From Caprella mutica (lineage: Eukaryota; Arthropoda; Malacostraca; Amphipoda; Caprellidae): 64,000 nucleotides of DNA. The position numbers and the translations under genes are program-made. Positions 10,901 through 22,290 of the stretch are shown piece by piece (positions within the stretch are counted from its first letter, which is position 1; every line of letters starts with the position of its first letter). Under the pieces are notes generated by a model. It did not search any database and had not been told where the DNA came from. It saw only the letters and a program-made list of their open reading frames with translations. The DNA lies in assembly GCA_947561585.1 (NCBI GenBank), contig CANNZV010001123.1, forward strand, positions 311,312 to 375,311. Reading direction: 5' to 3'.

Positions 10901-13900
10901 CTCGTGTACTCATATAAAATATAGACAATCATTATATTTAGTAAATTTTATATCTGTAAATGTTAAATTTGTAAACAATCAAGAATTACTACTGATACAC
11001 TTTCCTTTTACTGTATATGGAACATGGCTGTATGCTCCTCTAGATTTCAAGAAACCCTCTCCATATTTACTAAAGTAATTTTTTTTTTGTTTAAAATCTC
11101 AAAATTCAGTCATAGGTACCTTTCTAGCTGAAAATCCGTGTCCTCGCAATTACTCAAGTGGAGTGCCTCCAGAAAGTCAGTCATTGAGTATTCCTGGTCA
11201 GATTTCCTTTCCATGACACTCTCTATAATCTTACATGCTACAAAGTATTCCTGGATGGTAGTGTGATGAAAGTGGAAGGTTTTCAGTGTCCCCGTACACT
11301 CAGGAGACAGCACACCAGTGAGAATGCTTTCGACACTAAAACTCTCATCGGAAAGCATTTTGCAATCTCTCATCAAGTGCACGTAATCGTTATTGGCAAA
11401 AAAGTATTTGTTTTTATTGCAAAGTTTGACACTGTGCTGACAAATCACTCTCATGATTTTCTTCGCTAATGGTCCCACTTCTGAAATGCATTGGGATTTA
11501 AGTTTCTCTTCGATCATATCTTGGAAATATTTATAGAGATTCCTATTTAATTACCGTATCTGCCGCATCTCTTTTGACAAAGGAGTAGAATAGGGCGAGC
11601 AGAACAGGCGATGAAAAAATAACATTTACATTTCCTGGTAATTCTCTGAAAGTACTTACAATTTTCTCCCTGTCGGTTTCAGATAGTTTACATGCGAATT
11701 TCCGTAAGAATGTTAGCCTCGTATCATTATATTTAATTTTTTGAATTTCAAAGTAATCGTGAGCTATAGATCTGTTTTTGAGAATGATGTCACTGAGAGC
11801 CAAGATGGCCTTTCCTCGACCTGATATGATGCAAGAAGCTGTAGGTTTTACCTCACATAAATCTATCACTGAATGGATGAGCTCTCTTGATCTGTCGTTA
11901 ACTTCATCATAACCATCTATAATGAAAAGCAAATCATCAGTCAATCGAATTGCGTCCATAATTTCTTCCTTGGAGAACCTACCAAGAATCGTTCTGAACT
12001 GAGATATCACAAATTCTCCCAAATGTGAATAACTATCACTCCTACAAGAGATAAATGTCACCAATTTGAACTCTCTCATATTTCTGTACCTTGATGGTCC
12101 GCATAGAATGTCATAGAACAAAGATTTCATAAAGGTTGTTTTTCCAGAACCTGGATCTCCAAGAACTAATACGATTTTCTCTGTTATTTGGTCAAATATG
12201 TTGGAGCTGTCGAAGCTGACAGCGTAACCTTTTTTTGTTCGACACCGTAAGTCGATATTTACGTACGCATCATCACAATCGATGTAAGTATCCGATCCTG
12301 GAATGTATATAAAGAATTGCTTGTGTTTCTCCTTCAAAATTTTGTAACAATTAGGAATCATATAATCCCGAATGAATTTCACTTTGGAATTGTGGTCAGT
12401 GATGGTGTCTTCAATAATGCTGAGAAATTCTTCGTCTATCTTTGATTTAATGTTATTCACATTAACTATATTACATATGATGCAAGCTTTTTCTATGCAG
12501 GCATGTATAGCCTTTTGCAAATCTGTGATGAAGATTGGGTCCAAACCAACTGAAAAATTCTTGAAGAATACATTCCTTATGTCTTTCACAACTTTCAATA
12601 AAGATTCCATGCTTTGGGGATTATTTAACCTCTCTTTATACTCCACAGTCCCCATTTGGGATATTTGTTCATACCAAACAATGGATAGCAGCTGGTGCAG
12701 AAAAGTAACATCTAAATTATCCAGATTCACCTGGTCAAGTTGAGACTGGTTCTCTTTCACCCAATCGGTTAAATCTTCTCTTCCTTTCGGTGTTTGATTG
12801 TTAAGGAAGTTCGAAAGATGGAATAGGTCCTTGGATTGAATGTACTTGAGAATGGTTTGTCTGGTCCCTTTTCTCCAAACTAGGTTGATAATTGTTTTGT
12901 AGAGTAACGGTGCGCAGGTGTGGCAGGCTACGTAACTTCTGTACAGGTAAGTATGCTCGTCTGACAAAGATTCGATCGGCAGTGGGTTTTGGGCCGGTTC
13001 CGTCAGATCATTTGAAAACTTTACCTGTCGTATAGAACAATATGTTTTATCATCTTTCCTGTTTATTTTATTCAGTAGGACTAATCATATCCTTCAGAAT
13101 TAAATGTGATATCACTGACGTGAAAACAGAGAGCAGTTACAAGGGACTGAAAAGTGTATCCGGTAAATTCATCCCAGAAAATTCATCATATGGTAAATTT
13201 ATCGGATGGTAAATTCATTGCATGGTGAATTCATCGCATGGTGAATTCATCGCATGGTGAATTCATCGCATGGTAAATTCATCGAATGGTAAATTCATCG
13301 CATCGTACATTTTAAAACTAAATTGATAAACTTAAATAAACTCTTTGCAAATATTAGTCGCAACCTTACTTTACTTTTCGCTGTATTAAAGTAACTTGTT
13401 TTGTACGAATCTGTGCTGTTAGATTACTTTATATGATTCAAATTTTAATAATAAATTTCAAATAATTTTCATATGTACCTATATTGTATATCATACAATT
13501 ACTACAAAATCTAAAAATATTCAACAAGTGAGAAACTGCATTTATTTATAATTATATAAAAAAATCTAATTTAATTTTTTTATTATCTCTTAAAATTACG
13601 TATTTGTTTAGCTACTCATAGTGTGACAACAACATAACTGTAAATGCTCTGCAAAGCGTAATATGATCAGCAAAGCGTAATTGCGCCAGTAAACGAGAAC
13701 CAAGTTTCTGATTATTTAAGAGATATTGCTTACAATAATTTCATCTTTTTAGAAAGTAATTTTGATATATTTTTTTGCAATTGTAACGATAGAATCGACA
13801 TGTGATATGTATTTCTAATATTAACGGTTTGCTTTAGCAACATATCCATATATTATTTGTAGCGTTATAATGTCTTTTTAAAACACATCTTATACTTTTG

Positions 13901-14491
13901 TACCTAACTATTATTTATAATATGTACCTTTTTATTTATATTTACCGATGATTTACCATACGTTGAAATATCCCAGCGATGAATTTACCATCAATAAATC
14001 ATGCGTCGCATTATTTACACTGATCCACAAAAAGAAACAGAAGGATATAAATGGTACTCCATGAAAATGTTTTTCTACCACCGTATACCTGTGACGGTAC
14101 TCGTGAACACAGGAAAGATAATCAGTGAAAACAGTCGGTTTTAACGAAATATACAAGTACTTCCATGACAAGTACCTACCGGTGATTGCACTCACGCTTG
14201 GAAGAGGGAAATGAAGAGGTGATAATAAATAAAGCCTATGAGTCTACCATACATAAAATCTTAGAACTCGTAGTTGAACAGCATCCTCTAAAACTACAAA
14301 TAGCGTAAAAATTACAATAGTTTGTTCGACAGTTGAATATTGTAAGACAACTAATTTAATTTCCATCTGTACTCTACCTGTTTCTTTTTTTGTGTCCAAA
14401 TTAGAAGGAACAGAAAGTTGACCAGTGTGAGGGCCAGTACACTTGCTACCACCAAATTATCAGTCGTTAACTCATTCAAGGAGAAAGACAT
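7823..14491 (-). CDS. Membrane-anchored HEPN-NACHT-LRR protein gene (five exons, one frameshift)
   Basis: Five minus-strand exons join in phase: 14491-14378, 13024-11120, 10573-10520, 10210-9821 and 7949-7823. They total 2,590 nt, or 863 codons with the stop once one extra base near 11545 is discounted. Predicted order: TM anchor (residues about 12-32), DZIP3-like HEPN (about 60-215), NACHT NTPase (Walker A GDPGSGKTT about 327-335, Walker B LLFIIDGYDE about 403-412), winged-helix segment with HHTTIQEYF, then a helical/LRR-like tail. NACHT proteins are STAND ATPases that oligomerise on ligand recognition and often act in innate immunity. The Lys-rich stretch after the anchor suggests a cytosolic main body. 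Introns carry 16- and 31-bp minisatellites. Function is inferred from architecture only. The frameshift may be a pseudogene lesion or an assembly error. Confidence 0.82.
8008..8177 (-). CDS. Possible small exon or independent small ORF, function unknown
   Basis: The reverse frame 8268-8008 contains two acceptor-like sites (TTTCTTTTCAACAG near 8222 and TTTCATGTACAG at 8178). It reads ITVPYNDSSGEDQYFPLP through LRVVDVPKGHQENVF to a stop at 8008-8010. Composition is protein-like, and the residues before the second acceptor are hydrophobic, as in a signal peptide. Its phase does not match the NACHT exon 4 donor, so it is not simply part of that gene, although it lies in its fourth intron. No family was recognised. 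Confidence 0.25.
8637..9025. repeat. Minisatellite, 31-bp unit, about 12 copies (NACHT gene intron 4)
   Basis: Units built on TTAACGACAGCCTTCTATAC repeat every 31 bp and become more diverged toward 9025. Confidence 0.9.
9821..10210 (-). CDS. NACHT gene exon 4: helical region after NACHT
   Basis: A strong acceptor (CTTTACTATTCCTCAG|G) gives phase-2 entry and reads YWNILRFVTLQLISDGS onward, ending FKELKNVK at donor GAA|GTTAGT (9820-9815). If that donor is not used, the frame ends three codons later at TGA 9810-9808, giving a shorter isoform. The next exon at 7949 enters in the matching phase. Confidence 0.65.
10520..10573 (-). CDS. NACHT gene exon 3 (54 nt, symmetric phase 2-2)
   Basis: The exon lies between acceptor TCTTTTTAAG and donor AAAT|GTGAGT. 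It reads VIGKHFNGVIPIANGQE in the phase set by exon 2. It is too short for standard open-frame calls. Being symmetric it could be skipped without changing frame. Confidence 0.65.
11120..13024 (-). CDS. NACHT gene exon 2: HEPN and NACHT domains, with frameshift
   Basis: The first part resembles the DZIP3-like HEPN domain: LYRSYVACH, KGTRQTILKYI, LDVTFLHQLL and the KDIRNVFFKNF helix. In that helix the usual catalytic RxxxxH histidine is not conserved. The NACHT part has GDPGSGKTTF, LLFIIDGYDE and the sensor-like CIISGRGK. The frame stops at TAG (about 11543) and continues in the +1 frame as NRNLYKYFQDMIEEKL to HFHHTTIQEYF. Homology-like flow is unbroken across the shift. Without it the exon would exit in phase 0; with one base removed it exits in phase 2, as exon 3 requires. 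Donor AAAG|GTACCT. Confidence 0.85.
13160..13312. repeat. 16-bp tandem repeat in NACHT gene intron 1
   Basis: About eight units of GAATTCATCGCATGGT at a 16-bp period, with some degenerate copies at the left. The alternation of AATTC with CGC/GG resembles the dispersed short arrays at 22195, 47025 and 51510. Confidence 0.8.
14378..14491 (-). CDS. NACHT gene exon 1: start codon and transmembrane anchor
   Basis: ATG at 14491-14489 opens 38 codons ending CAG|GTAGAG. They include a hydrophobic run, NLVVASVLALTLVNFLFLLI, then WTQKKKQ. Hydrophobic residues followed by lysines fit a signal anchor with a cytosolic C-terminus. A TTTATTTCCAG acceptor just upstream (14501) suggests a preceding 5' UTR exon. 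The exit phase is 0, matching the entry of the next exon at 13024 (acceptor TATACGACAG). Confidence 0.65.
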
Positions 14492-14671
14492 ATTTTCTTT
14501 CTGGAAATAAATATGTTACTATTCCTAGAACAAATGATTGACGTTACTAACTGATTCTTTGATTCGTCACCATGAGTGTAGAACAGTAATCAACTCTAAC
14601 TTTTCGGTTAGTACACCGGAGAGAGATGTTTAGGTTGAACCAGTATAGTGAGGATTCAAATAAGAATATTA

Positions 14672-15418
14672 ATATTGCTAACAGTGTCCTCATTGGGGTA
14701 CTTACTGTGTCCCTATATTGCTAACAGTGTCCTCATTGGGGTACTTACTGTGTCCCTTTATTGCTAACAGTGTCCTCATTGGGGTACTTACTGTGTCCCT
14801 ATATTGCTAACAGTGTCCTCATTGGGGTACTTACTGTGTCCCTATATTGCTAACAGTGTCCTCATTGGGGTACTTACTGTGTCCATATATTGCTAACAGT
14901 GTCCTCATTGGGGTACTTACTGTGTCCCTATATTGCTAACAGTGTCCTCATTGGGGTACTTACTGTGTCCTTATATTGCTAACAGTGTCCTCATTGGGGT
15001 ACTTACTGTGTCCCTATATTGCTAACAGTGTCCACATTGGAGTACTTACTGTGTCCCTATATTGCTAACAGTGTCCTCATTGGGGTACTTACTGTGTCCC
15101 TATATTGCTAACAGTGTCCTCATTGGGGTACTTACTGTGTCCCTATATTGCTAACAGTGTCCTCATTGGGGTACTTACTGTGTGTCCCTATATTGCTAAC
15201 AGTGTCCTCATTGGGGTACTTACTGTGTCCCTATATTGCTAACAGTGTCCTCATTGGGGTACTTACTGTGTCCCTATATTGCTAACAGTGTCCTCATTGG
15301 ACTACTTACTGTGTCCCTATATTGCTAACAGTGTCCTCATTGGGGTACTTACTGTGTCCCTATATTGCTAACAGTGTACTCATTGGAGTACTTACTGTGT
15401 CCCTATATTGCTAACAGT
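14672..15418. repeat. Minisatellite, 43-bp unit, left part (about 17 copies)
   Basis: Units containing TTGCTAACAGTGTCCTCATT repeat at 43 bp. The array is interrupted at 15418 by a hAT-type insertion and resumes at 17640 in the same register once the 8-bp duplication is discounted. Confidence 0.95.
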
Positions 15419-17639
15419 CAGAGATGGGCGGGAAAGTACTTCCCAAGTACCAAGTAAAAGTACTAAGTAACAAGTAAGTACTTCAAGTACTACTTCAAGT
15501 ACTTTCTAAAAAGTACTTTGAATAATTACTTAGAAGTACTTTTTACAATTACTTGTTACTTTCCAAGTAAAAAGTACTTTGCAAAGTACATTTTTTTCCT
15601 TTCAGTTAAGAGATTTAAAAAAAATAAATTTAAAATCTCTACAAAATTAATTCTTTTTCTCATCAAAACTGTATTTACAGAAACTGGATAAAAACTAGAG
15701 TTTGAAGATGTCCAACATGTTGGAAAATTGTTTGTCAAGCAGAAAAATTGAAAACTCTGTCAAACAGTAGAATCGAAAACTAAGACTATAAGACATTGTA
15801 TACTTTTATGTGACGGTGAATATTTATATATTCTGACATACAATCATGTATAGAGACTATGAGTTATATTGACCAATTTTAAGTACATTGAATATAATTA
15901 TTCTGTGATACCTAGATATCACAACCAATATTTACCAAACACATTGACGAATTATAAGCGTGTGGACGTGTACAGTGAGTCACTGTGATGATGTACTATC
16001 AGAGTAAAGAGTCACTGTGATGATGTACTATCAGAGAAAAGAGTCACTGTGATGATGTACTATCAGAGAAAAGATTCACTGTGATGATGTACTATCAGAG
16101 TAAAGAGTCACTGTGATGATGTACTATCAGAGAAAAGAGTCACTGTGATGATGTACTATCAGAGTAAAGAGTCACTGTGATGATGTACTATCAGAGTAAA
16201 GAGTCACTGTGATGATGTACTATCAGAGAAAAGAGTCACTGTGATAATGTACTATCAGAGTAAAGAGTCACTGTGATGATGTACTATCAGAGTAAAGAGT
16301 CACTGTGATGATGTACTATCAGAGAAAAGATTCACTGTGATGATGTACTATCAGAGTAAAGAGTCACTGTGATGATGTACTATCAGAGAAAAGAGTCACT
16401 GTGATGATGTACTATCAGAAAAGAGTCACTGTGATGATGTACTATCGGAGTAAAGAGTCACTGTGATGATGTACTATCAGAGAAAAGAGTCACTGTGATG
16501 ATGTACTATCAGAGAAAAGAGTCACTGTGATGATGTACTATCAGAGTAAAGAGTCACTGTGATGATTTAATATCAGAGTAAAGAGTCACTGTGATGATGT
16601 ACTATCAGAGAAAAGTCACTGTGATCATGTACTATCAGAGAAAGGAATCACTGTGATGATGTACTATCAGAAAAAAGAGTCACTGTGATGATGTACTATC
16701 AGAGAAAACAGTCACTATGATGATGTACTATCAGAGAAAAAAGTCACTATGATGATGTACTATCAGAGAAAAAAGTCACTGAGAAGATGTACTATCAGAG
16801 AAAAGAGTCACTGTGATGATGTACTATCAGATAAAAGAGTCACTGTGATGATGTACTATCAGATAAAAGAGTCACTGTGATGATGTACTATCAGATAAAA
16901 GAGTCACTGTGATGATGTACTATTAGATAAAAGAGTCACTGTGATGATGTACTATCAGATAGAAGAGTCACTGTGATGATGTAGTATCAGATAAAAGAGT
17001 CACTGTGATGATGTACTATCAGAGTAAAGAGTCACTGTGATGATGTACTATCAGAGAAAAGAGTCACTGTGATGATGTACTATCAGAGAAAAGAGTCACT
17101 GTGATAATGTACTATCAGAGAAAAGAGTCACTGTGATGATGTACTATCAGAGAAAAGAGTCACTGTGATGATGTACTGTCAGAGAAAAGAGTCACTGTGA
17201 TGATGTACTATCAGAGAAAAGAGTCACTGTGATGATGTACTATCAGAGAAAAGAGTCACTGTGATGATGTACTGTCAGAGAAAAGAGTCACTGTGATGAT
17301 GTACTATCAGAGAAAAGAGTCACTGTGATGATGTACTGTCAGAGAAAAGAGTCACTGTGATGATGTACTATCAGAGAAAAGAGTCACTGTGATGATGTAC
17401 TATCAGATAAAAAAGTCACTTAGAAGATGTACTGTCAGAGTTGACAGTATAAATTATTAGTTTTTAAATTGTATAGTAAATGTACTTGGTACTTGAAAGT
17501 ACTTTAAAAAGTACTTGGCACTTGTACTTTGAAAGTACTTTTTTATTTGAGTACTTGGGCAACTACTTCAAGTACATTGATTTACGAGTACTTGTACTTG
17601 GTACTTAAGTACTTTCGATGTACTTTTCGCCCATCTCTG
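15419..17639. mobile_element. hAT-type non-autonomous transposon carrying an internal satellite (2,221 bp)
   Basis: The left terminus CAGAGATGGGCGGGAAAGTA and the right terminus (reverse complement CAGAGATGGGCGAAAAGTAC) form inverted repeats. They are flanked by the 8-bp direct duplication CTAACAGT at 15411-15418 and 17640-17647. An 8-bp duplication and CAG-starting termini are hAT hallmarks. Subterminal regions are packed with AAGTACTT motifs, possible transposase-binding sites. No transposase frame remains; the interior is dominated by a 32-bp satellite. Confidence 0.85.
15977..17436. repeat. 32-bp satellite inside the hAT element, about 46 copies
   Basis: Units containing GTCACTGTGATGATGTACTA at a 32-bp period, with AGAGTAAA/AGAGAAAA/AGATAAAA variants clustered in blocks. 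The array lies wholly between the hAT termini. Confidence 0.95.
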
Positions 17640-19802
17640 CTAACAGTGTCCTCATTGGGGTACTTACTGTGTCCCTATATTGCTAACAGTGTCCTCATTG
17701 GGGTACTTACTGTGTCCCTATATTGCTAACAGTGTCCTCATTGGGGTACTTACTGTGTCCCTATATTGCTAACAGTGTCCTCATTGGACTACTTACTGTG
17801 TCCCTATATTGCTAACAGTGTCCTCATTGGACTACTTACTGTGTCCCTATATTGCTAACAGCGTCCTCATTGGGGTACTTACTGTGTCCCTATATTGCTA
17901 ACAGTGTCCTCATTGGAGTACTTACTGTGTCCCTATATTGCTAACAGTGTCCTCATTGGACTACTTACTGTGTCCCTATATTGTTAACAGTGTCCTCATT
18001 GGACTACTTACTGTGTCCCTATATTGCTAACAGTGTCCTCATTGGACTACTTACTGTGTCCCTATGTTGCTAACAGTGTCCTCATTGGACTACTTACTGT
18101 GTCCCTATATTGCTAACAGTGTCCTCATTGGGGTACTTACTGTGTCCCTATATTGCTAACAGTGTCCTCATTGGGGTACTTACTGTGTCCCTATGTTGCT
18201 GACAGTGTCCTCATTGGGATACTTACTGTGTCCCTATATTGCTAACAGTGTCCTCATTGGGGTACTTACTGTGTCCCTATATTGCTAACAGTGTACTCAT
18301 TGGAGTACTTACTGTGTCCCTATATTGCTAACAGTGTCCTCATTGGGGTACTTAATGTGTCCCTATATTGCTAACAGTGTCCTCATTGGGGTACTTACTG
18401 TGTCCCTACATTGCTAACAGTATCCTCATTGAGGTACTTACTGTGTCCCTATATTGCTAACAGTGTCCTCATTGGGGTACTTACTGTGTCCCTATATTGG
18501 TAACAGTGTCCTCATTGGAGTACTTACTGTGTCCCTACATTGCTAACAGTGTCCTCATTGGGGTACTTACTGTGTCCCTATATTGCTAACAGTGTCCTCA
18601 TTGGGGTACTTACTGTGTCCCTATATTGCTAACAGTGTCCTCATTGGGGTAGTTACTGTGTCCCTATATTGCTAACAGTGTCCTCATTGGAGTACTTACT
18701 GTGTCCCTACATTGCTAACAGTGTCCTCATTGGGGTACTTACTGTGTCCCTATATTGCTAACAGTGTCCTCATTGGGGTACTTACTGTGTCCCTATATTG
18801 CTAACAGTGTCCTCATTGGGGTACTTACTGTGTCCCTATATTGCTAACAGTGTCCTCATTGGGGTACTTACTGTGTCCCTATATTGCTAACAGTGTCCTC
18901 ATTGGGGTACCTACTGTGTCCCTATATTGCTAACAGTGTCCTCATTGGAGTACTTACTGTGTCCCTACATTGCTAACAGTGTCCTCATTGGGGTACTTAC
19001 TGTGTTCCTATATTGCTAACAGTGTCCTCATTGAGGTACTTACTGTGTCCCTATATTGCTAACAGTGTCCTCTTTGGGGTACTTACTGTGTCCCTATATT
19101 GCTAACAGTGTCCTCATTGGGGTACTTACTGTGTCCCTATATTGCTAACAGTGTCCTCATTGGGGTACTTACTGTGTTCCTATATTGCTAACAGTGTCCT
19201 CATTGGAGTACTTACTGTGTCCCTACATTGCTAACAGTGTCCTCATTGGGGTACTTACTGTGTCCCTATATTGCTAACAGTGTCCTCATTGGGGTACTTA
19301 CTGTGTCCCTATATTGCTAACAGTGTCCTCATTGGGGTACTTACTGTGTCCCTATATTGCTAACAGTGTCCTCATTGGGGTACTTACTGTGTCCCTATAT
19401 TGCTAACAGTGTCCTCATTGGGGTACTTACTGTGTCCCTATATTGCTAACAGTGTCCTCATTGGAGTACTTACTGTGTCCCTACATTGCTTACAGTGTCC
19501 TCATTGGGGTACTTACTGTGTTCCTATATTGCTAACAGTGTCCTCATTGGAGTACTTACTGTGTCCCTATATTGCTAACAGTGTCCTCATTGGGGTACTT
19601 ACTGTGTCCCTATATTGCTAACAGTGTCCTCATTGGGGTACTTACTGTGTCCCTATATTGCTAACAGTGTCCTCATTGGGGTACTTACTGTGTCCCTATA
19701 TTGCTAACAGTGTCCTCATTGGAGTACTTACTGTGTCCCTACATTGCTAACAGTGTCCTCATTGGGGTACTTACTGTGTCCCTATATTGCTAACAGTGTC
19801 CT
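17640..19802. repeat. Minisatellite, 43-bp unit, right part (about 50 copies)
   Basis: This continues the 14672-15418 array after the hAT insertion. Variants GGGGTACT, GGAGTACT and GGACTACT mark sub-blocks, for example repeated multi-unit blocks ending TCCCTACATTGC between about 18530 and 19760. Confidence 0.95.
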
Positions 19803-20200
19803 ATATTTGTACCTCATTTCAATCACTCTATTTCTTACAGGGTAAACTCATTAGGTAATAGTCTCTACTTTCACTCACTATCTCTGACTAATAACTGATA
19901 AAGAAATATTGCCTGACTGCTTTATCTCTAACCAACACACTAACAAACTTCTCTTGGCTATCAGAGTATAAAGAAGTAAGTAGAACAACTCCATGGTTTA
20001 TCGCCATCTTGTTTACTGATAATGACGTCATCCCACATAATTCCTACTCAGCCAATGAACGTTCAGTCTCGAATAGTGACGCGTTCACGTGAGAAGATTT
20101 GGAAAAACATATTAATATGAGGTTCTGACGTAGGAATCAGTACTCTGTTTTAGGTAGTTTAGAGTACTGGTCTGCCTATTTGTTGTACTTAACTTTATTT
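19803..20200. other. Gene-free stretch with TGACGTCA and CACGTG motifs
   Basis: A TGACGTCA (CRE-like) near 20023 and a CACGTG E-box near 20088 are present, but no coding exon is evident. A promoter role is only a possibility. Confidence 0.3.
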
Positions 20201-20886
20201 AGTGTTAGCAAAGATATTACACTACAATAAGATACACCACTCTCGACAATTCCTTGTTCAAAAGCCATCTGGTTTCGAAAACGGGAACAAGAATTGAAAT
20301 ATAGTATGGACAATTGAGGTATGTCGTTTGCGTGACGTCATAACAGCAATACTTAAAATCATATTCAAGAAAATTGAAGAACGCAACATTATGAAAACTG
20401 TTTATTTATTTCCATTATAAGAAACAGTGATCAATCCTCCCATGTTCTTCTCACTGTTTAACCTTAATTTTCTATTTGTGTGTGTTGCTTTGTTGACGTC
20501 ACGGTCACAAATCACTCGATTTGTGACAACGGCTTACAAAGCTCTACTCTTCAATACGGTACCTACCCTACTAGAAATACCAATATTGATAGGTAGCGAC
20601 AATTGAGTGATTTGTGACGTGACATAAGCAAGGGAAAAATTTAAAGAGAAAATTAGGGGTTTAGCAGGTGAAATAATTAATTTAATATATATTAATTTAT
20701 TATGTTATGCAAATTAATAACAATTCTTTTTACCAATTTACCTTCTTTAAGTGTTGCTGGTATGACGTCACGCACACAACATACCTCGATTCTCCTTACT
20801 ATATTTCAATTCTAATTCCCGCTTTTGAAACCAGAAATTGGCGAGAGTAGTGTATCTTATTATAGTATGATATCTTCGGTGTTACT
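20201..20886. mobile_element. Long imperfect foldback element (about 685 bp)
   Basis: The left arm, for example CAATAAGATACACCACTCTC near 20227 and GAATTGAAATATAGTATGG near 20292, is mirrored by the right arm at about 20740-20886. A second pair nearer the centre (CACAAATCACTCGATTTG against TGAGTGATTTGTGACGTGA) extends the fold. Each arm carries TGACGTCA. No termini with a clear target duplication were found and there is no coding sequence. Confidence 0.65.
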
Positions 20887-21012
20887 GCAGTGACTAATGT
20901 TATACCTACCTCTCGAAGATTATTTTGTCAATTCGATGATTAAATCTAGATATCATCAACCAGATTCCGACCTTTGAGCGCCAATGCGATCAACTTTATC
21001 CTGGAATAGACT

Positions 21013-22085
21013 ATACAGGGTGTCCCAAAAATAACAATACCAAAATTTGAATGACTGTAATTCAAAAACTATTAAACTTACAAAAAATTTGAAAATCACA
21101 TTTTGTTTATCAACATTTATTCCTTACCTGAATAAAATCTTAGATGAAAATATCCTACCGTTTTCTTTACACAGTATTTTTAGTGACCGATACCAAAATT
21201 TAGTTTGCGCACTTTTGGTTTAACTTCGAATTTTAGGATAATAAAACAATGTTTTAATAACTTTCAACAGTTTATTAAAATTATTTATTGAAAACCGTTA
21301 TTATAACAATGAAAGGTGTTTATTATTATGCAACTGAAAAAAAAACAATCCAACAGTTCCTCCTATTAATCGCTTTAGGCGATGTGGTGTACCATTCAAT
21401 ACGATGATTCAGGACAATAATGCGTATTGCCGAATAGCTCATTTAGTTTTACCCTAACAGAAGCATCTCTGAACCCGTCCTGAACCAACCAGGTTAGATT
21501 GATTCTGTTTCCATGTATTTCTCGAAGTCTTGGAACGATTCTATCATTTCTTATATCGAGGTATCTATCTCCATTTAAATTATTTTTGTAAAAATAAGGA
21601 CAGATTGCTACCTAGTCCAATCCACACACAGACTTTCTTTCACGAAATTCTTACGTCAAAGTAGAAGGTTGGTTCTTCGGTGCATATGTGCAAACGTTAT
21701 GATTATTTATTTTGCCATTCAAATGAAAAGCGGCCTTTCACCAACCACATTATTGTCCACAAACCGGACATTTCTTTGCTAAAAACAATGAGCAAAATTA
21801 AGCCTCCAAGGAAGATCGGTATCAAGGTGTTTGCTTCGCTCGTGCATCTTGTAAGGATGTCAATTCAAATTTAAGGTTACAATTCTGTTGAATGTATATT
21901 TAGTAACATATAATCCACTTTTTATTATAATGATTTGCAAATTTTCTGTAAGTGCTTCTTGAACAATTCGAACTGTGAAATAAGTGTTTTACTGAAAGTG
22001 CGCAAGCATATTTTTGGTATCGGTCACTAAAATACAGCTAAAAGAAAATGGTTGAATCGATTCATCTAAAATTTTGTACAGAGAT
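21013..22085 (-). mobile_element. Decayed mariner/IS630-like transposon remnant
   Basis: The left end has ACAGGGTGTCCC, a terminus common to one insect mariner-like group. A subterminal segment at about 21140-21215 is mirrored at about 22000-22085, including GTGACCGATACCAAAA. Between them lies a broken transposase on the minus strand. The right outer terminus is missing. Confidence 0.6.
21380..21740 (-). pseudogene. Mariner-like transposase remnant
   Basis: Minus-strand fragments in shifting frames read FHLNGKINNHNV, then PYFYKNNLNGDRYLDIRNDR with IVPRLREIHG, then WLVQDG and a shifted NHRIEW...SPK. These match the order of the DDE transposase core (FHLNG, GPYFF..GERY, WxQQDG with the catalytic Asp, IEWPPRSPD). 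Stops and frame changes show it is dead. Confidence 0.6.
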
Positions 22086-22194
22086 AGAAAAAAATGGTTA
22101 CGGGGGTTAGAAAAGGACTAAAAATTAGTGTGGTGACCACTTAATTTGCCTAAAGTTCTTAAGTTGAGACTAAATTTTAAGTGAGAATAAATTA

Positions 22195-22280
22195 TTACGG
22201 CAAAAATTCCTGACGGCGAAATTTCCCCATGGCTAATTTCCTTATGGCAAAATTTCCGGTCATGGTTATGTATATCTAGG
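22195..22280. repeat. Short degenerate array of GGCAAAATTTCC-like motifs
   Basis: Four or five spaced copies of (G/C)GGC(A/G)AA(A)TTTCC lie in about 85 bp. Similar motifs occur at 47025-47075 and 51510-51605, so this appears to be a dispersed family. Confidence 0.5.
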
Positions 22281-22290
22281 AGACACTTAC

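Noticed and set aside
12372..12743. 123-codon plus-strand ORF
   Set aside because: It is antisense to the HEPN-coding exon and shows no features of its own.
13953..14195. 80-codon reverse ORF
   Set aside because: It lies within the first intron of the NACHT gene model and has no splice or domain support.
19400..19621. 73-codon hydrophobic ORF
   Set aside because: It is a translation of the 43-bp satellite.
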